Counted from the first letter of the stretch, positions 31,322-39,552 are shown. The stretch is DNA of 39,552 nucleotides from Chryseobacterium sp. SC28 (GCF_003932955.1 NZ_QOVY01000021.1:1-39552); one strand, 5' to 3'. Notes: generated from the sequence alone by a model not told the origin. Made by a program: numbers and translations.

Positions 31322-32176
31322 ATGATCAATACATTAGCAGCTTCCGAGTTGGTTCTGAATGAGGACGGCAGCGTCTATCATCTCAATCTTTTACCTGATG
31401 ATCTTGCCGAAAAAGTAATCTTGGTGGGCGATCCGGACAGGGTTCCTAAAGTATCCCAGTATTTCCATACAGTCGATTTAAAAAAGAACAAACGTGAATT
31501 CTACACGCACACGGGAACCCTGCGCGGCGAAAGAATCACCGTAATGTCCACCGGAATCGGTACAGAAAATATCGATATCGTGATGAACGAGCTGGACGCA
31601 CTGGTGAACATCGATCTGAAAGAAAAAAAATTCAAAACCGAGCACAGCGCCTTGCAACTTTTCCGGATGGGAACTTGCGGCAGCGTAAACCCCGACATCG
31701 AAGTCAATAATATGCTGGTGACGGAAAATGTGGTTGGTCTGGACGGGCTTTTGCATTTCTATCAGGATTATGAATTTGAAAATGAATTCAGTAAGAATTT
31801 TCTAGCCAAATTCCCTTACGAAAAGATCAAGCCAATGCTGTACTTTTCCGACTGGGCAGAGGATATTTCCGATTATTATGCCGATGCAAAATACAAAGGA
31901 AACACTGCCACTTTCCCGGGATTTTATGCACCGCAAGGTCGTCAATTAAGACTGAAAGCTTTGGATGATCAATTCCTTGAAACCCTGAATGACCTCGGCG
32001 TCTCCAACTTCGAGATGGAAACTTCGGCAATCTACGGTTTATCTAAATTATTGGGTCACAAAGCATTGACGGTAAACTGCGTGATCGCCAACAGAAGACG
32101 CGGCGAGTTTGCCGCCGACCACCACGCTTCAGAAAAAATGATGATTGAGTGGGTTCTGGAAAGGATCATTAAATAG
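31322..32176 (+). CDS. Nucleoside phosphorylase (uridine phosphorylase-like)
   Basis: A 284-residue protein of the PNP/UDP phosphorylase family. Phosphate-binding parts are VGDPDRVPKV, STGIGTENIDIVMNEL and FRMGTCGSVNPD. The nucleoside-site signature is NFEMETSAIYGL, and a late RRGEFAADHHASEKMM is also seen. It cleaves a nucleoside with phosphate to free base plus ribose 1-phosphate. The EMET block and overall layout favour uridine, but specificity is not certain. Confidence 0.9.
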   Translation: MINTLAASELVLNEDGSVYHLNLLPDDLAEKVILVGDPDRVPKVSQYFHTVDLKKNKREFYTHTGTLRGERITVMSTGIGTENIDIVMNELDALVNIDLKEKKFKTEHSALQLFRMGTCGSVNPDIEVNNMLVTENVVGLDGLLHFYQDYEFENEFSKNFLAKFPYEKIKPMLYFSDWAEDISDYYADAKYKGNTATFPGFYAPQGRQLRLKALDDQFLETLNDLGVSNFEMETSAIYGLSKLLGHKALTVNCVIANRRRGEFAADHHASEKMMIEWVLERIIK

Positions 32177-32328
32177 AAGTTAGAAGTTAGAAATTTATAT
32201 GAAGACGAAATTGCTTTTTGGTTTTATTTATAGTTTAATTAACATTCGTTAAGAATTTGCGGCATTTTAATTGGATAAGAGATACTATCAAATCAAATTT
32301 TTCAATTTTAACTCCAAAAACAAATATT

Positions 32329-32667
32329 ATGAGCACCGAAGAACAAAATTACAACGAGGCAGAAAGAGCAGTAAATCAAACTGAAAACTCTTTAGAAAAT
32401 GCCGCCGATAGAGCTAAATTTACCGTCAATGAGTATGCAGACGAGGCAAGAAGCTATATCGAAGAACAAAAAGCAAAAAATGAAGAACCTACAAAAGAAG
32501 GTTTTTTTGAAAGACTGAAATCCAGTGCAGCAGAGACTTGGGAAGATACCAAAGATTTTGCAGACAAAGCCTGGGACACCGTCAAAGATACAGCCTCCGA
32601 CGCATGGGAAAAAACCAAAGATGCAGCCGAAGATGTAAAAGCTGAAATCAGAAAAGCAACGAATTAA
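32329..32667 (+). CDS. LEA/YtxH-like amphipathic helical protein with 11-residue repeats
   Basis: A 112-residue acidic, hydrophilic protein from ATG 32329 (MSTEEQNYNE). The frame is open from 32257, but the extra part looks like leader DNA. Residues 70-102 are three 11-residue repeats: TWEDTKDFADK, AWDTVKDTASD and AWEKTKDAAED, with Trp/Phe at the same place. Such 11-mers are typical of LEA and apolipoprotein-like stress proteins, which stay soluble and form amphipathic helices on drying or at membranes. It has no signal peptide and no cysteines. Confidence 0.8.
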   Translation: MSTEEQNYNEAERAVNQTENSLENAADRAKFTVNEYADEARSYIEEQKAKNEEPTKEGFFERLKSSAAETWEDTKDFADKAWDTVKDTASDAWEKTKDAAEDVKAEIRKATN

Positions 32668-32699
32668 TTTTCAAGTTAGTATATAGTTTTTCACAGAGG

Positions 32700-32735
32700 A
32701 AGGAGAAGACCGTTATCAAGTCTTCTCCTTTTTAT
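32700..32735 (+). terminator. Terminator after the LEA-like gene
   Basis: AGGAGAAGAC pairs with GTCTTCTCCT across a 9-base loop, followed by TTTTTATTT. Confidence 0.88.
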
Positions 32736-32736
32736 T

Positions 32737-32744
32737 TATATTTG
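32737..32744 (+). promoter_or_regulatory. Candidate -7 box of the M28 peptidase gene
   Basis: TATATTTG fits TAnnTTTG and lies 18 bases before the ATG at 32763, right after the preceding terminator. Confidence 0.55.
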
Positions 32745-32762
32745 CCGACAATACTTTGACAA

Positions 32763-33920
32763 ATGAAAAACTTACTGTTCTCGTTGATATTTTTTGGTTT
32801 TTTCGCCAATTCCCAAACATTCAATCAGGATTATGCCAACGTCAGCAACTTGGTTTCGCAGGCAAACATCAATACCTATTTACTGGAATTCGAAGCACTG
32901 GGAGTGAAAACCACCGGTTCGGCGGCCAACAATAATGCATTCCTCTGGCTGAAGAATAAATATCTGTCCTTTGGATACAAAGAAGCCGACATCGCTCAAG
33001 ACAATTTCACCTACAACGGGAAAAGCACCTCCAACATCATCGTTACAAAAACAGGAACCAAATATCCCGACACCTACCTCATCGTTTGCGGCCATTACGA
33101 TACCATCACCGGAACGGGAACCAACGACAACGGAAGCGGCGTCTCCGTCATTCTGGAAGTGGCACGGCTTCTGAAAAATATTAATACAGAATATTCTGTT
33201 AAATTCATCAATTTCTCAGGAGAAGAGCAGGGGTTATTGGGATCGCAGCATTACGTCAACACTGTTGTAAACGCCACAAATCCTAAGATGAATATCCGAC
33301 TTGTGCTCAACATCGACGAAGTCGGCGGCGTGAAAGGACAAACCAACGACACCATCACCTGCGAAAGAGACGAGTCCGGCCCAAGCCTCAACAACAGCGC
33401 ATCCAACACCTTCACGCAACAACTCATGAATTGCGTCGCACTCTATTCGCCATTGAAAACGCACCTCAGCTATGCCTACGCCTCAGATTACATGCCTTTT
33501 CAATCCAATGGCGAAGCAATCACGGGTCTGTTTGAATACAACCAAACGCCTTATGCCCACACCGCGAACGACAAGTACGTCAATCTGGATCCGGTTTATA
33601 TCTACAATATTGCCAAAGCCACAACCGGTGCCGTTCAGCATTTTGCAGTAGCAGGCCAAACTTTGGACATCGGCACGCCCAAAGATATCGTAAAAAGTTT
33701 CAGTTTGTATCCCAATCCTGCCAAGAATTATCTACAACTGGAGTTTCCAAACAGTAAAACACAACATTTCAAATTTACCATCTTGGATTTGCAAGGCAAC
33801 ATCCTGATCCAAGCCGAAGATCAAACCAGAGTCGATATTTCTTCGCTTCCAAAAGGCCTCTATTTGGGTACTTTCGCGGTTGAAGATCAGGCCATTACGA
33901 AGAAGATCATCGTAGAATAA
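32763..33920 (+). CDS. Secreted M28-family zinc aminopeptidase with type IX sorting domain
   Basis: A 385-residue protein with a signal peptide (about residues 1-18, ending FFANSQ). The M28 catalytic domain follows. Zinc ligands and catalytic residues are visible: His/Asp in VCGHYDT, Asp in GTNDNGSGVS, the Glu pair in SGEEQGLLGS, Asp in NIDEVGG and His in TPYAHTANDK. The last 75 residues form a T9SS type A sorting domain with FSLYPNPAKNYLQLEF and a terminal KKIIVE strand. It is therefore expected to be exported and released or anchored on the cell surface. Confidence 0.94.
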   Translation: MKNLLFSLIFFGFFANSQTFNQDYANVSNLVSQANINTYLLEFEALGVKTTGSAANNNAFLWLKNKYLSFGYKEADIAQDNFTYNGKSTSNIIVTKTGTKYPDTYLIVCGHYDTITGTGTNDNGSGVSVILEVARLLKNINTEYSVKFINFSGEEQGLLGSQHYVNTVVNATNPKMNIRLVLNIDEVGGVKGQTNDTITCERDESGPSLNNSASNTFTQQLMNCVALYSPLKTHLSYAYASDYMPFQSNGEAITGLFEYNQTPYAHTANDKYVNLDPVYIYNIAKATTGAVQHFAVAGQTLDIGTPKDIVKSFSLYPNPAKNYLQLEFPNSKTQHFKFTILDLQGNILIQAEDQTRVDISSLPKGLYLGTFAVEDQAITKKIIVE

Positions 33921-33960
33921 ATTAATAATAAGCTGTTGGTTTGCGAAATCTGAGAATTTT

Positions 33961-34125
33961 TTGGGCAATCCCCTCGCCACTGCTTTCCAGCCGCTCGGGT
34001 CGCGCTATCCGCTATTATCTTTTTCTTGCCAAGGCTCTTTCCAAAGCTAAGAAAAAGGATAGCCGCTACTATCGCTATTGCAAGGTCGGTTTCGGCATTC
34101 AACATCGGTTTTGCTTTTGAAACGA
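33961..34125. repeat. Palindrome-bearing intergenic element, probably interspersed in Flavobacteria
   Basis: This is more G+C-rich than its surroundings. ATCTTTTTCTT (about 34016-34026) pairs with AAGAAAAAGGAT (about 34049-34060) around an 18-20-base loop. Flanking CGCTA...TAGCG-type arms appear on each side. I recall similar CTGCTTTCCAGCCGCTCGGG-type units between genes of Chryseobacterium and relatives. No convincing gene is present, although an 80-codon open frame crosses it on the minus strand. Confidence 0.5.
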
Positions 34126-34171
34126 ACAATCTTCCCCATCTATTTTTCCATAAACAATCTTAATAATTTAG

Positions 34172-34200
34172 TTGGACAAAATCAAAAATTACTATCTTTG
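34172..34200 (+). promoter_or_regulatory. Promoter of the sigma-54 response regulator gene
   Basis: TTG (34172-34174) and TATCTTTG (34193-34200) are separated by 18 bases, a good match to the Bacteroidetes -33/-7 pattern. The start codon follows 5 bases later at 34206. Confidence 0.65.
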
Positions 34201-34205
34201 CAACT

Positions 34206-35390
34206 ATGCAGAAAATCTTAATCGTAGAGGACGAAAAAGCAATATCCGGCGTTCTACACAGCATTTTATCGGACGAGCTTCCTGATTACCATATCGAAAT
34301 TGCCGAAGATGGTCTGGAAGGTTTCAAATTCATAGAGAAAGAAGATTTTGCGTTGGTCATTTCCGATATCAAAATGCCCAAAATCTCCGGGACCGAACTC
34401 CTGAAACAAAGTTTGGAGCTGAAACCCGAGAGCACTTTCATTATGATCTCCGGCCACGCCGACATAGAAACCGCCGTCAGCTGCCTGAAAGAAGGTGCTT
34501 ACGACTTCATCTCCAAGCCTATCGATATCAACAGGCTGATAACCAGCGTCAAAAATGCATTGGACAAAGGCAATCTTCAAAAAGTCAATTCCCACCTGAA
34601 GCAGGAAAATTCCCAGTTGAAGAAAAAGGTGAGTAAAAAATATCAAATGGTGGGCGAATCGGCTGCGCTCAAAAAGATTCAGGAAATCATCGACAAAGTG
34701 GCCGTGTCGGATGCCCGAGTGCTCATCACAGGTCCCAACGGCGCCGGCAAAGAACTGGTGGCACACGCCATCCATTCGCAAAGCGAGCGTTCCCGAGGTC
34801 CGATGATCGAGGTCAACTGCGCCGCCATACCTTCGGAACTCATAGAAAGCGAATTGTTTGGTCACGTGAAAGGCTCGTTTACCGGTGCCATCAAAGATAA
34901 ATCGGGAAAATTCGAGCAAGCAACCGGCGGAACCATTTTTCTGGATGAAGTCGGCGATATGAGTCTCGTAGCCCAAGCCAAAGTGCTGCGAGCCTTGCAG
35001 GAAAGCAAAGTTTCGCCGGTCGGCAGCGACAAGGAAATCAAAGTGGATGTCCGCGTGATCGCGGCCACCAACAAAAACTTGGCAAAAGAAATAGAGAAAG
35101 GAAGGTTTCGTGAAGATCTCTACCACAGGCTTTCTGTGATAGAAATCAACGTGCCGTCTCTCAACGATAGAGTCGAAGATATTCCGTTGCTGGTAGAGCA
35201 TTTTACCAACCTTATTGCTTCGGAAAATGGTTCTGTGCCAAAGAAATTTGACGACAATGCCATCAAAGCATTGCAACAGTACGACTGGACCGGCAACATC
35301 CGCGAGCTTAGAAACGTTGTAGAACGGCTGATCATCTTGGGAGCCGATCCTGTAACCGCCGATGATGTCGCCAATTTTGTGAAAAAGTAA
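34206..35390 (+). CDS. Sigma-54-dependent response regulator (NtrC family) without a Fis DNA-binding domain
   Basis: A 394-residue protein. An N-terminal receiver domain (about 1-120) has acidic residues in VEDEKA, the phosphoacceptor Asp in VISDIKMP and Lys in FISKPID. The AAA+ domain has Walker A GPNGAGKE (usually GETGTGKE), the sigma-54 contact loop GSFTGA (usually GAFTGA) and Walker B FLDEVGD. It also has AATNKNL and NIRELRNVVERLIIL. The protein ends at ADDVANFVKK. The expected C-terminal Fis-type HTH is absent and a terminator follows at once, so it is not a frameshift. It would act from solution or through a partner. Confidence 0.93.
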   Translation: MQKILIVEDEKAISGVLHSILSDELPDYHIEIAEDGLEGFKFIEKEDFALVISDIKMPKISGTELLKQSLELKPESTFIMISGHADIETAVSCLKEGAYDFISKPIDINRLITSVKNALDKGNLQKVNSHLKQENSQLKKKVSKKYQMVGESAALKKIQEIIDKVAVSDARVLITGPNGAGKELVAHAIHSQSERSRGPMIEVNCAAIPSELIESELFGHVKGSFTGAIKDKSGKFEQATGGTIFLDEVGDMSLVAQAKVLRALQESKVSPVGSDKEIKVDVRVIAATNKNLAKEIEKGRFREDLYHRLSVIEINVPSLNDRVEDIPLLVEHFTNLIASENGSVPKKFDDNAIKALQQYDWTGNIRELRNVVERLIILGADPVTADDVANFVKK

Positions 35391-35411
35391 ACTTGATTAA
35401 ATAATACATTT

Positions 35412-35440
35412 AACCGCAGTTTCTTCTGCGGTTTTTTTTT
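35412..35440 (+). terminator. Terminator after the sigma-54 regulator
   Basis: AACCGCAG pairs with CTGCGGTT across a 6-base loop, followed by a run of nine T's. Confidence 0.92.
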
Positions 35441-35490
35441 GAAAAAAATGAATGTGCGACGCGGACTTTCATTTGAAACAGATTTTAAAC

Positions 35491-36873
35491 ATGAAATTTT
35501 TAGATAAACAATACACACGGCAAGGACTAAAATTGGCTTTTCCTGTGATGGTGACGCAGGCGGGGCAAGTGTCCGTCAACCTTTTCGACAATATTATCGT
35601 GGGGAAACTTCTGGGAGCAGAAGCCTTGGCGTCGGTTTCTTTGGGAAATGCCTTGTTCTTTTCCATTTTCGTCTTGGCGCTGGGATTTTCGTTTGCGATG
35701 CCGCCTTTGGTTTCGGAGGCTCATTCGCAGGGAAATCACACCACCATCAACTCGGTTTTCAGACACGGATTTGTCCTCAATCTGGGTATTGGGCTCTTAC
35801 TGATGATTTTGCTTCTGGCCGGGCTGCCACTCATCAAATATATGAATCAGCCTGCAGAGGTCATTCCCAATACGATTAGCTTTCTCAGCATTATGGCTTT
35901 TTCGGTCATTCCTTTTATGATGTTTCAGACTTTGAGAGAACTTTCGGAAGGCCTGTCGTTCACGATTGGCGTGACGAAAGCCACCATCATTGCGAATGTG
36001 ATCAATATTGCCTTGAATTACATTTTCATCAAAGGACTTTTCGGTTTGCCGCCAATGGGCGTTCAGGGTTCTGCTTTGGCAACGCTCTTGGCAAGAATTT
36101 TTATGGTGGTTTTCCTTTATTATATTTTAATCCGAGAACCAAAAACCAGGCGATACATCAAAGATTTTTCTCTGAAAATTACCGAATTCAGCAAAGCGAT
36201 GTTTAGCACGATGTTCAAACTTGGCTTGCCAACGGCTTTACAAATGTTTTTTGAGGTTACCGCTTTTTCGGCAGCCGCTTTCATCTGCGGATTGGTGAGT
36301 TCTCAGGATATTGCTTCGCACCAGATTGCTTTGTCTATGGCCTCGTTTACATTTAATCTTTGTGTCGGATTCAGCGTGGCTTCCACGGTGATGATCGGGA
36401 ACAAAATGGGCGTGGGCGATTTTGTGGGGTTGCGGAAAATTGGCATCAATAACTTCAAGTTGGCTTTGATTTTTATGAGTTTTTGTGGGATCATATTTAT
36501 TATTTTCAGGAATGTTCTGCCTCATTTTTTCACGAAAGAAAGCGATGTTGCGGTCATCCAGTTGGCTTCCAAACTTTTGATTATCGCGGCGTTTTTCCAA
36601 TTATCAGACGGAATCCAAGTTACGGCACTCGGTTGCCTGAGAGGGATTCAGGATGTGAAGATACCGAGTATGATTACATTTTTGGCCTACTGGGTTTTCA
36701 CGATTCCGGTTGGGTATTTCCTTTGTGTGACGATGGCGATGGGCGCTTTTGGGATGTGGATCGCTCTTGGAATAGGACTGACGATTTCGGCAATTCTTTT
36801 GGTCAATCGGTTTTTGAAACTGAGCAAACGGAAAGTAATGTTGATTAATAATGAAGAATTAATCGTGAATTAA
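35491..36873 (+). CDS. MATE-family multidrug/Na+ antiporter
   Basis: About 460 residues from ATG 35491 (MKFLDKQYTRQGLKLAFP). An upstream in-frame ATG (35452) would add a non-conserved tail. Twelve membrane segments form two bundles. The first begins AFPVMVTQAGQVSVNLFDNIIVGKLLGAEALASVSLGNA, a typical MATE TM1-TM2 region. The second begins LGLPTALQMFFEVTAFSAAAF, and ASTVMIGNKMGVGD is also conserved. It exports drugs or metabolites against a cation gradient. The substrate is unknown. Confidence 0.92.
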   Translation: MKFLDKQYTRQGLKLAFPVMVTQAGQVSVNLFDNIIVGKLLGAEALASVSLGNALFFSIFVLALGFSFAMPPLVSEAHSQGNHTTINSVFRHGFVLNLGIGLLLMILLLAGLPLIKYMNQPAEVIPNTISFLSIMAFSVIPFMMFQTLRELSEGLSFTIGVTKATIIANVINIALNYIFIKGLFGLPPMGVQGSALATLLARIFMVVFLYYILIREPKTRRYIKDFSLKITEFSKAMFSTMFKLGLPTALQMFFEVTAFSAAAFICGLVSSQDIASHQIALSMASFTFNLCVGFSVASTVMIGNKMGVGDFVGLRKIGINNFKLALIFMSFCGIIFIIFRNVLPHFFTKESDVAVIQLASKLLIIAAFFQLSDGIQVTALGCLRGIQDVKIPSMITFLAYWVFTIPVGYFLCVTMAMGAFGMWIALGIGLTISAILLVNRFLKLSKRKVMLINNEELIVN

Positions 36874-36942
36874 TTGTTGTCTCTACGCAAATTGTCATCA
36901 ATTATAATTGGAATGGAACATCAAAAAGCTATTATAAATTTT

Positions 36943-36950
36943 TAAATTTG
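36943..36950 (+). promoter_or_regulatory. Candidate -7 box of argS
   Basis: TAAATTTG fits TAnnTTTG and lies 17 bases before the argS ATG. Confidence 0.5.
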
Positions 36951-36967
36951 CAACACAAAATTCTGAA

Positions 36968-38731
36968 ATGAATATCACGCAACATATACAATCCAAAATA
37001 TCCGAAATCGTCCCAAAACTTTATCCCGCAGAAGGCCTGGATCTGGATGTTCAAAAAAATAAAACCGACTTCGAAGGCGATTTCACCATCGTTATTTTTC
37101 CATTGGTAAAACTAGCCAAGAAAAGTCCGGACGCGATTGGGAATGAACTTGGAGAAGCCCTCAAAAACGAAATCGATTTCATTGAAAGCTTCAACATCGT
37201 GAAAGGTTTCCTGAATCTTAAATTGAAAGACGAGGTTTTTGCAAATCAATTGTCCGAACTTCAGAATGATTTTGAAAATGTAACACCGAAAAATGCGACG
37301 GTAATGGTTGAATATTCTTCACCGAATACCAACAAGCCATTGCACCTGGGCCACGTCAGAAACAACCTCTTGGGCTTCTCTGTGGCCGAGATTTTGAAAG
37401 CCGATGGCTACAAAGTCATCAAAACACAAATCATCAACGACCGCGGCATTCACATTTGCAAATCGATGTTGGCTTGGAAGAAATTTGGGAACGGCGAAAC
37501 ACCTGAATCTACCGGTTTGAAAGGCGATAAATTGGTTGGGAATTACTATGTGGAATTTGATAAATTATATAAATCCGAAATCAAAGCGATGGTTGCCGAC
37601 GGCATAGACGAGGAAACCGCGAAAAAGCAGGCGCCAAGCATCATCGAGGCTCAGGAAATGCTTTTGAAATGGGAAAATAATGACCCGGAAGTTCGACAAC
37701 TTTGGGCTATGATGAACGCTTGGGTTTACGAAGGTTTCAACGAGACGTATTCCCGGTTGGGCGTTGTTTTTGACCAAGTTCAATACGAAAGCAATACCTA
37801 TATTCTTGGAAAAGATTTAATTCAAAAAGGTCTTGAGACAGGCGTTTTGTACCGAAAAGAAGATGGCTCGGTTTGGTGCGATTTGACCGACGACGGTTTG
37901 GATCAAAAACTGCTTTTGCGTTCCGACGGAACTTCGGTTTATATGACGCAGGATCTTGGAACTGCGGTGCAACGCTTCGAAGAAAATGATATTCAAAAAC
38001 TGATTTATACCGTTGGAAATGAGCAGGATTATCACTTCCAAGTCTTGTTTAAAATCCTCAAAAAACTGGGTTACGAATGGGCCGATCAGCTTTACCATTT
38101 GTCTTACGGAATGGTGGAACTGCCTGAAGGAAAAATGAAATCCCGAGAAGGAACCGTGGTTGACGCAGACGACTTGATTGACGAAATGTATCAAACTGCG
38201 AAAGAAAAATCCCAGGAATTGGGCAAAATGGAAACACTTTCGGATGAGGAACGGGAAAAATCTTACGAGACCATTGGCTTAGGGGCTTTGAAATATTTCA
38301 TTTTGAAAGTAGATCCGAGAAAGAAAATGCTTTTCAATCCTGCGGAAAGCATTGATTTTAACGGAAATACAGGATCATTCCTCCAATACACTTATGCGCG
38401 AATCCAGTCGCTTTTGGCAAAGGCCGAATATTCCGGTAAAGAAAACTTCGGAGCTTATGTTCCAAATGAAGATGAGAAAGATGTGATAATGCTTTTGGCA
38501 GAATTCAAGGAGGTAATTGCACGTTCTGCGGAGTCTCTGAGTCCCGCTTTGGTGGCGAATTACGTTTATGAATTGGTGAAATCTTACAACTCCTTTTACC
38601 AAAACCATCCCATCGTAAAACAAGAAAATCCGGAGGCCAGGCGGTTCCGTCTTCAACTGTCGGACTTGGTGGGGAAAACGATCAAGAAAGCGTTGTCACT
38701 TCTAGGAATCAGGGTGGTGAATAGAATGTAA
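36968..38731 (+). CDS. argS: Arginyl-tRNA synthetase
   Basis: A 587-residue class I synthetase. An N-terminal tRNA-recognition domain comes first (about 1-105). The HIGH-type signature is SSPNTNKPLHLGHVRNN, and the KMSKS-like loop is GKMKSREGTVVDADDLIDEM. The C-terminal DALR anticodon-binding domain ends at GIRVVNRM, the normal family terminus. It charges tRNA-Arg. Length and motifs are complete. Confidence 0.97.
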   Translation: MNITQHIQSKISEIVPKLYPAEGLDLDVQKNKTDFEGDFTIVIFPLVKLAKKSPDAIGNELGEALKNEIDFIESFNIVKGFLNLKLKDEVFANQLSELQNDFENVTPKNATVMVEYSSPNTNKPLHLGHVRNNLLGFSVAEILKADGYKVIKTQIINDRGIHICKSMLAWKKFGNGETPESTGLKGDKLVGNYYVEFDKLYKSEIKAMVADGIDEETAKKQAPSIIEAQEMLLKWENNDPEVRQLWAMMNAWVYEGFNETYSRLGVVFDQVQYESNTYILGKDLIQKGLETGVLYRKEDGSVWCDLTDDGLDQKLLLRSDGTSVYMTQDLGTAVQRFEENDIQKLIYTVGNEQDYHFQVLFKILKKLGYEWADQLYHLSYGMVELPEGKMKSREGTVVDADDLIDEMYQTAKEKSQELGKMETLSDEEREKSYETIGLGALKYFILKVDPRKKMLFNPAESIDFNGNTGSFLQYTYARIQSLLAKAEYSGKENFGAYVPNEDEKDVIMLLAEFKEVIARSAESLSPALVANYVYELVKSYNSFYQNHPIVKQENPEARRFRLQLSDLVGKTIKKALSLLGIRVVNRM

Positions 38732-38763
38732 AAACCATTAAACTCCAAAACATTACAAAAAAA

Positions 38764-38788
38764 CAACCATTTGAAATTCAAATGGTTG
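38764..38788 (+). terminator. Terminator after argS
   Basis: CAACCATTTGAA and TTCAAATGGTTG are perfect 12-base arms separated by one base. The T run is weak. The ATG of the downstream open frame at 38782 lies within this stem. Confidence 0.7.
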
Positions 38789-38865
38789 CGCTTGTAAAAT
38801 GTAGACCCCACAGGGATTTAGGGATAAAGACCGACATCGAAACAGATATTGAAAAAAGAAATGAG

Positions 38866-39108
38866 ATGTGTGAGAGTCTGGTTCCAGTATCGGAAATTCT
38901 AAAAATTTTGACGAGCTGGTTTCGGAATTGCCCCCAAGAGGAAATTCCTATTGACAGTGCATGCAGTAACTGTAATGAATACGATGCCTGTCGAAATTTA
39001 AATAAAATATGCTGGAGGGATGAGATTAAAGCATATGGAAATGATAAGTGGTATTTCCCGGATGTTGCATGCCCGAAAGCCCCGCCCTTAAAATATCACA
39101 TTGAGTAA
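38866..39108 (+). CDS. Small cysteine-rich protein, possible SPASM-domain remnant
   Basis: The frame is open from 38782, but that ATG lies within the argS terminator stem. The next, at 38866 (MCESLVPVSE), gives 80 residues. Cysteines are arranged CSNCNEYDAC (C-x2-C-x5-C), then ICWRDEIKAYG and ACPKAPP. This pattern resembles the C-terminal iron-sulfur SPASM tail of radical-SAM peptide maturases, where CWRD-IKAYG and FPD-x-CPxAP blocks occur. I see no radical-SAM CxxxCxxC core, so it is either a stand-alone small protein or a remnant. The family assignment is from memory and uncertain. Confidence 0.4.
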   Translation: MCESLVPVSEILKILTSWFRNCPQEEIPIDSACSNCNEYDACRNLNKICWRDEIKAYGNDKWYFPDVACPKAPPLKYHIE

Positions 39109-39204
39109 AAAACACAAATAGCATATCATTTCTATATGTTGGTGTTTTTTCCTAATATGTGTAATATTTTTATGTTTAGAATTGTCTTTTTATAAAATGC
39201 ACAA

Positions 39205-39439
39205 ATGAAAAAACCTTTATTTCTCGTTTTCTTTATATTCTGTATAAATTGTGCGTTTTCACAAGTAAAAGATTCTATCAAAATAGAAAATATCCAAGAA
39301 GTTGTTATTAAAGGAAAGAAAAAGCAACTGGAACAAACTGAAAAAGGAAACATACTGAATGTTGCAGGAACAGCCTTGGAGCAAAAAGGAAATGCCGCCG
39401 AAATACTAAAATTTTCACCCAATGTAAGTAAAGTTGGAG
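39205..39439 (+). pseudogene. TonB-dependent-receptor-like gene, 5' part, interrupted by an insertion sequence
   Basis: The first 78 residues of an outer-membrane protein. The signal peptide ends CAFSQ, followed by IENIQEVVIKGKKKQLEQTEKG, a plug-domain start (the xxEVVIxGKKK pattern), and ILKFSPNVSKVG. The frame then runs into foreign sequence at about 39440 and stops at 39444. Intact relatives are several hundred residues longer. The remainder, if present, would lie beyond the insertion and outside the window. Confidence 0.65.
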
Positions 39440-39552
39440 TGTAATCTCACCCACTTTAGGCACACTCAAAAGTAGAGTTTTTTGTTAATAATTTATTGTT
39501 GTTGTTGTAAAAATTTTGTTGGAATGTGGGAAACTCGTTGGCTTTGGCTTGG
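39440..39552. mobile_element. End of an insertion sequence, cut by the window edge
   Basis: From TGTAATCTCACCCACTTTAG the sequence no longer codes in the receptor frame. The TGTAATC start and the A/T-rich subterminal region with TTGTTGTTG resemble ends of IS21-like elements of Bacteroidetes, but this is a memory-based comparison and no transposase is in view. The interruption of the receptor gene exactly here supports a junction. Confidence 0.5.

Noticed and set aside
34266-35276. 336-codon open frame opposite the sigma-54 regulator
   Set aside because: It is antisense to a gene with clear receiver and AAA+ motifs. Its His/Phe-rich translation has no family features and is a codon-use shadow.

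Overview
The window looks like the chromosome of a Flavobacteriales bacterium, most likely a Chryseobacterium-type member of the Weeksellaceae. Supporting signs are moderate-to-low G+C, promoters of the Bacteroidetes TAnnTTTG type with no clear Shine-Dalgarno sequences, a secreted M28 peptidase with a type IX secretion C-terminal sorting domain, and Bacteroidetes-type mobile genes (IntDOT-like integrase, DUF3408, MobA/MobB). The genus is inferred, not proven.

Region by region. 1-1500: the end of an IS91-family element, with a tyrosine-recombinase tail overlapping an HUH/Y2 transposase. 1500-3900: a small accessory patch with two minus-strand genes, imperfect palindromes that resemble gene-cassette recombination sites, and a 187-bp tandem repeat. 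3976-11485: housekeeping genes (O-methyltransferase, OmpA-like lipoprotein, tilS, dsbD, a lipoprotein, an alpha/beta hydrolase, nrnA). 11519-29567: an integrated mobile element of about 18 kb, bracketed by a 16-bp direct repeat. 29568-39439: housekeeping genes again (era, SUI1-like factor, nucleoside phosphorylase, LEA-like protein, M28 peptidase, sigma-54 response regulator, MATE transporter, argS), then a TonB-receptor-like gene interrupted by an insertion sequence that runs off the window.

The 18-kb element sits between nrnA and era. It carries an integrase, two small HTH (excisionase-like) genes, a DUF3408 gene, a palindromic oriT candidate, MobA and the MobB relaxase. It has no coupling protein, no ParA and no type IV secretion genes, so it looks mobilizable rather than self-transmissible. 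Its cargo is defensive. A GmrSD-like DUF262/DUF1524 protein lies beside the integrase. A tight six-gene operon follows the relaxase: an XRE regulator, an MmeI-like adenine methyltransferase that seems to lack a working nuclease, a RloC-like zinc-hook ATPase, RhuM, an SF2 helicase and a GIY-YIG nuclease.

My working model is that the methyltransferase marks self DNA, the helicase and GIY-YIG protein together take the place of a restriction subunit, and the RloC-like protein is a back-up that cuts tRNA when restriction fails. This arrangement resembles the rlo/rhuM-bearing type I loci, but HsdR and HsdS are both missing. It is the best candidate here for an incompletely described system.
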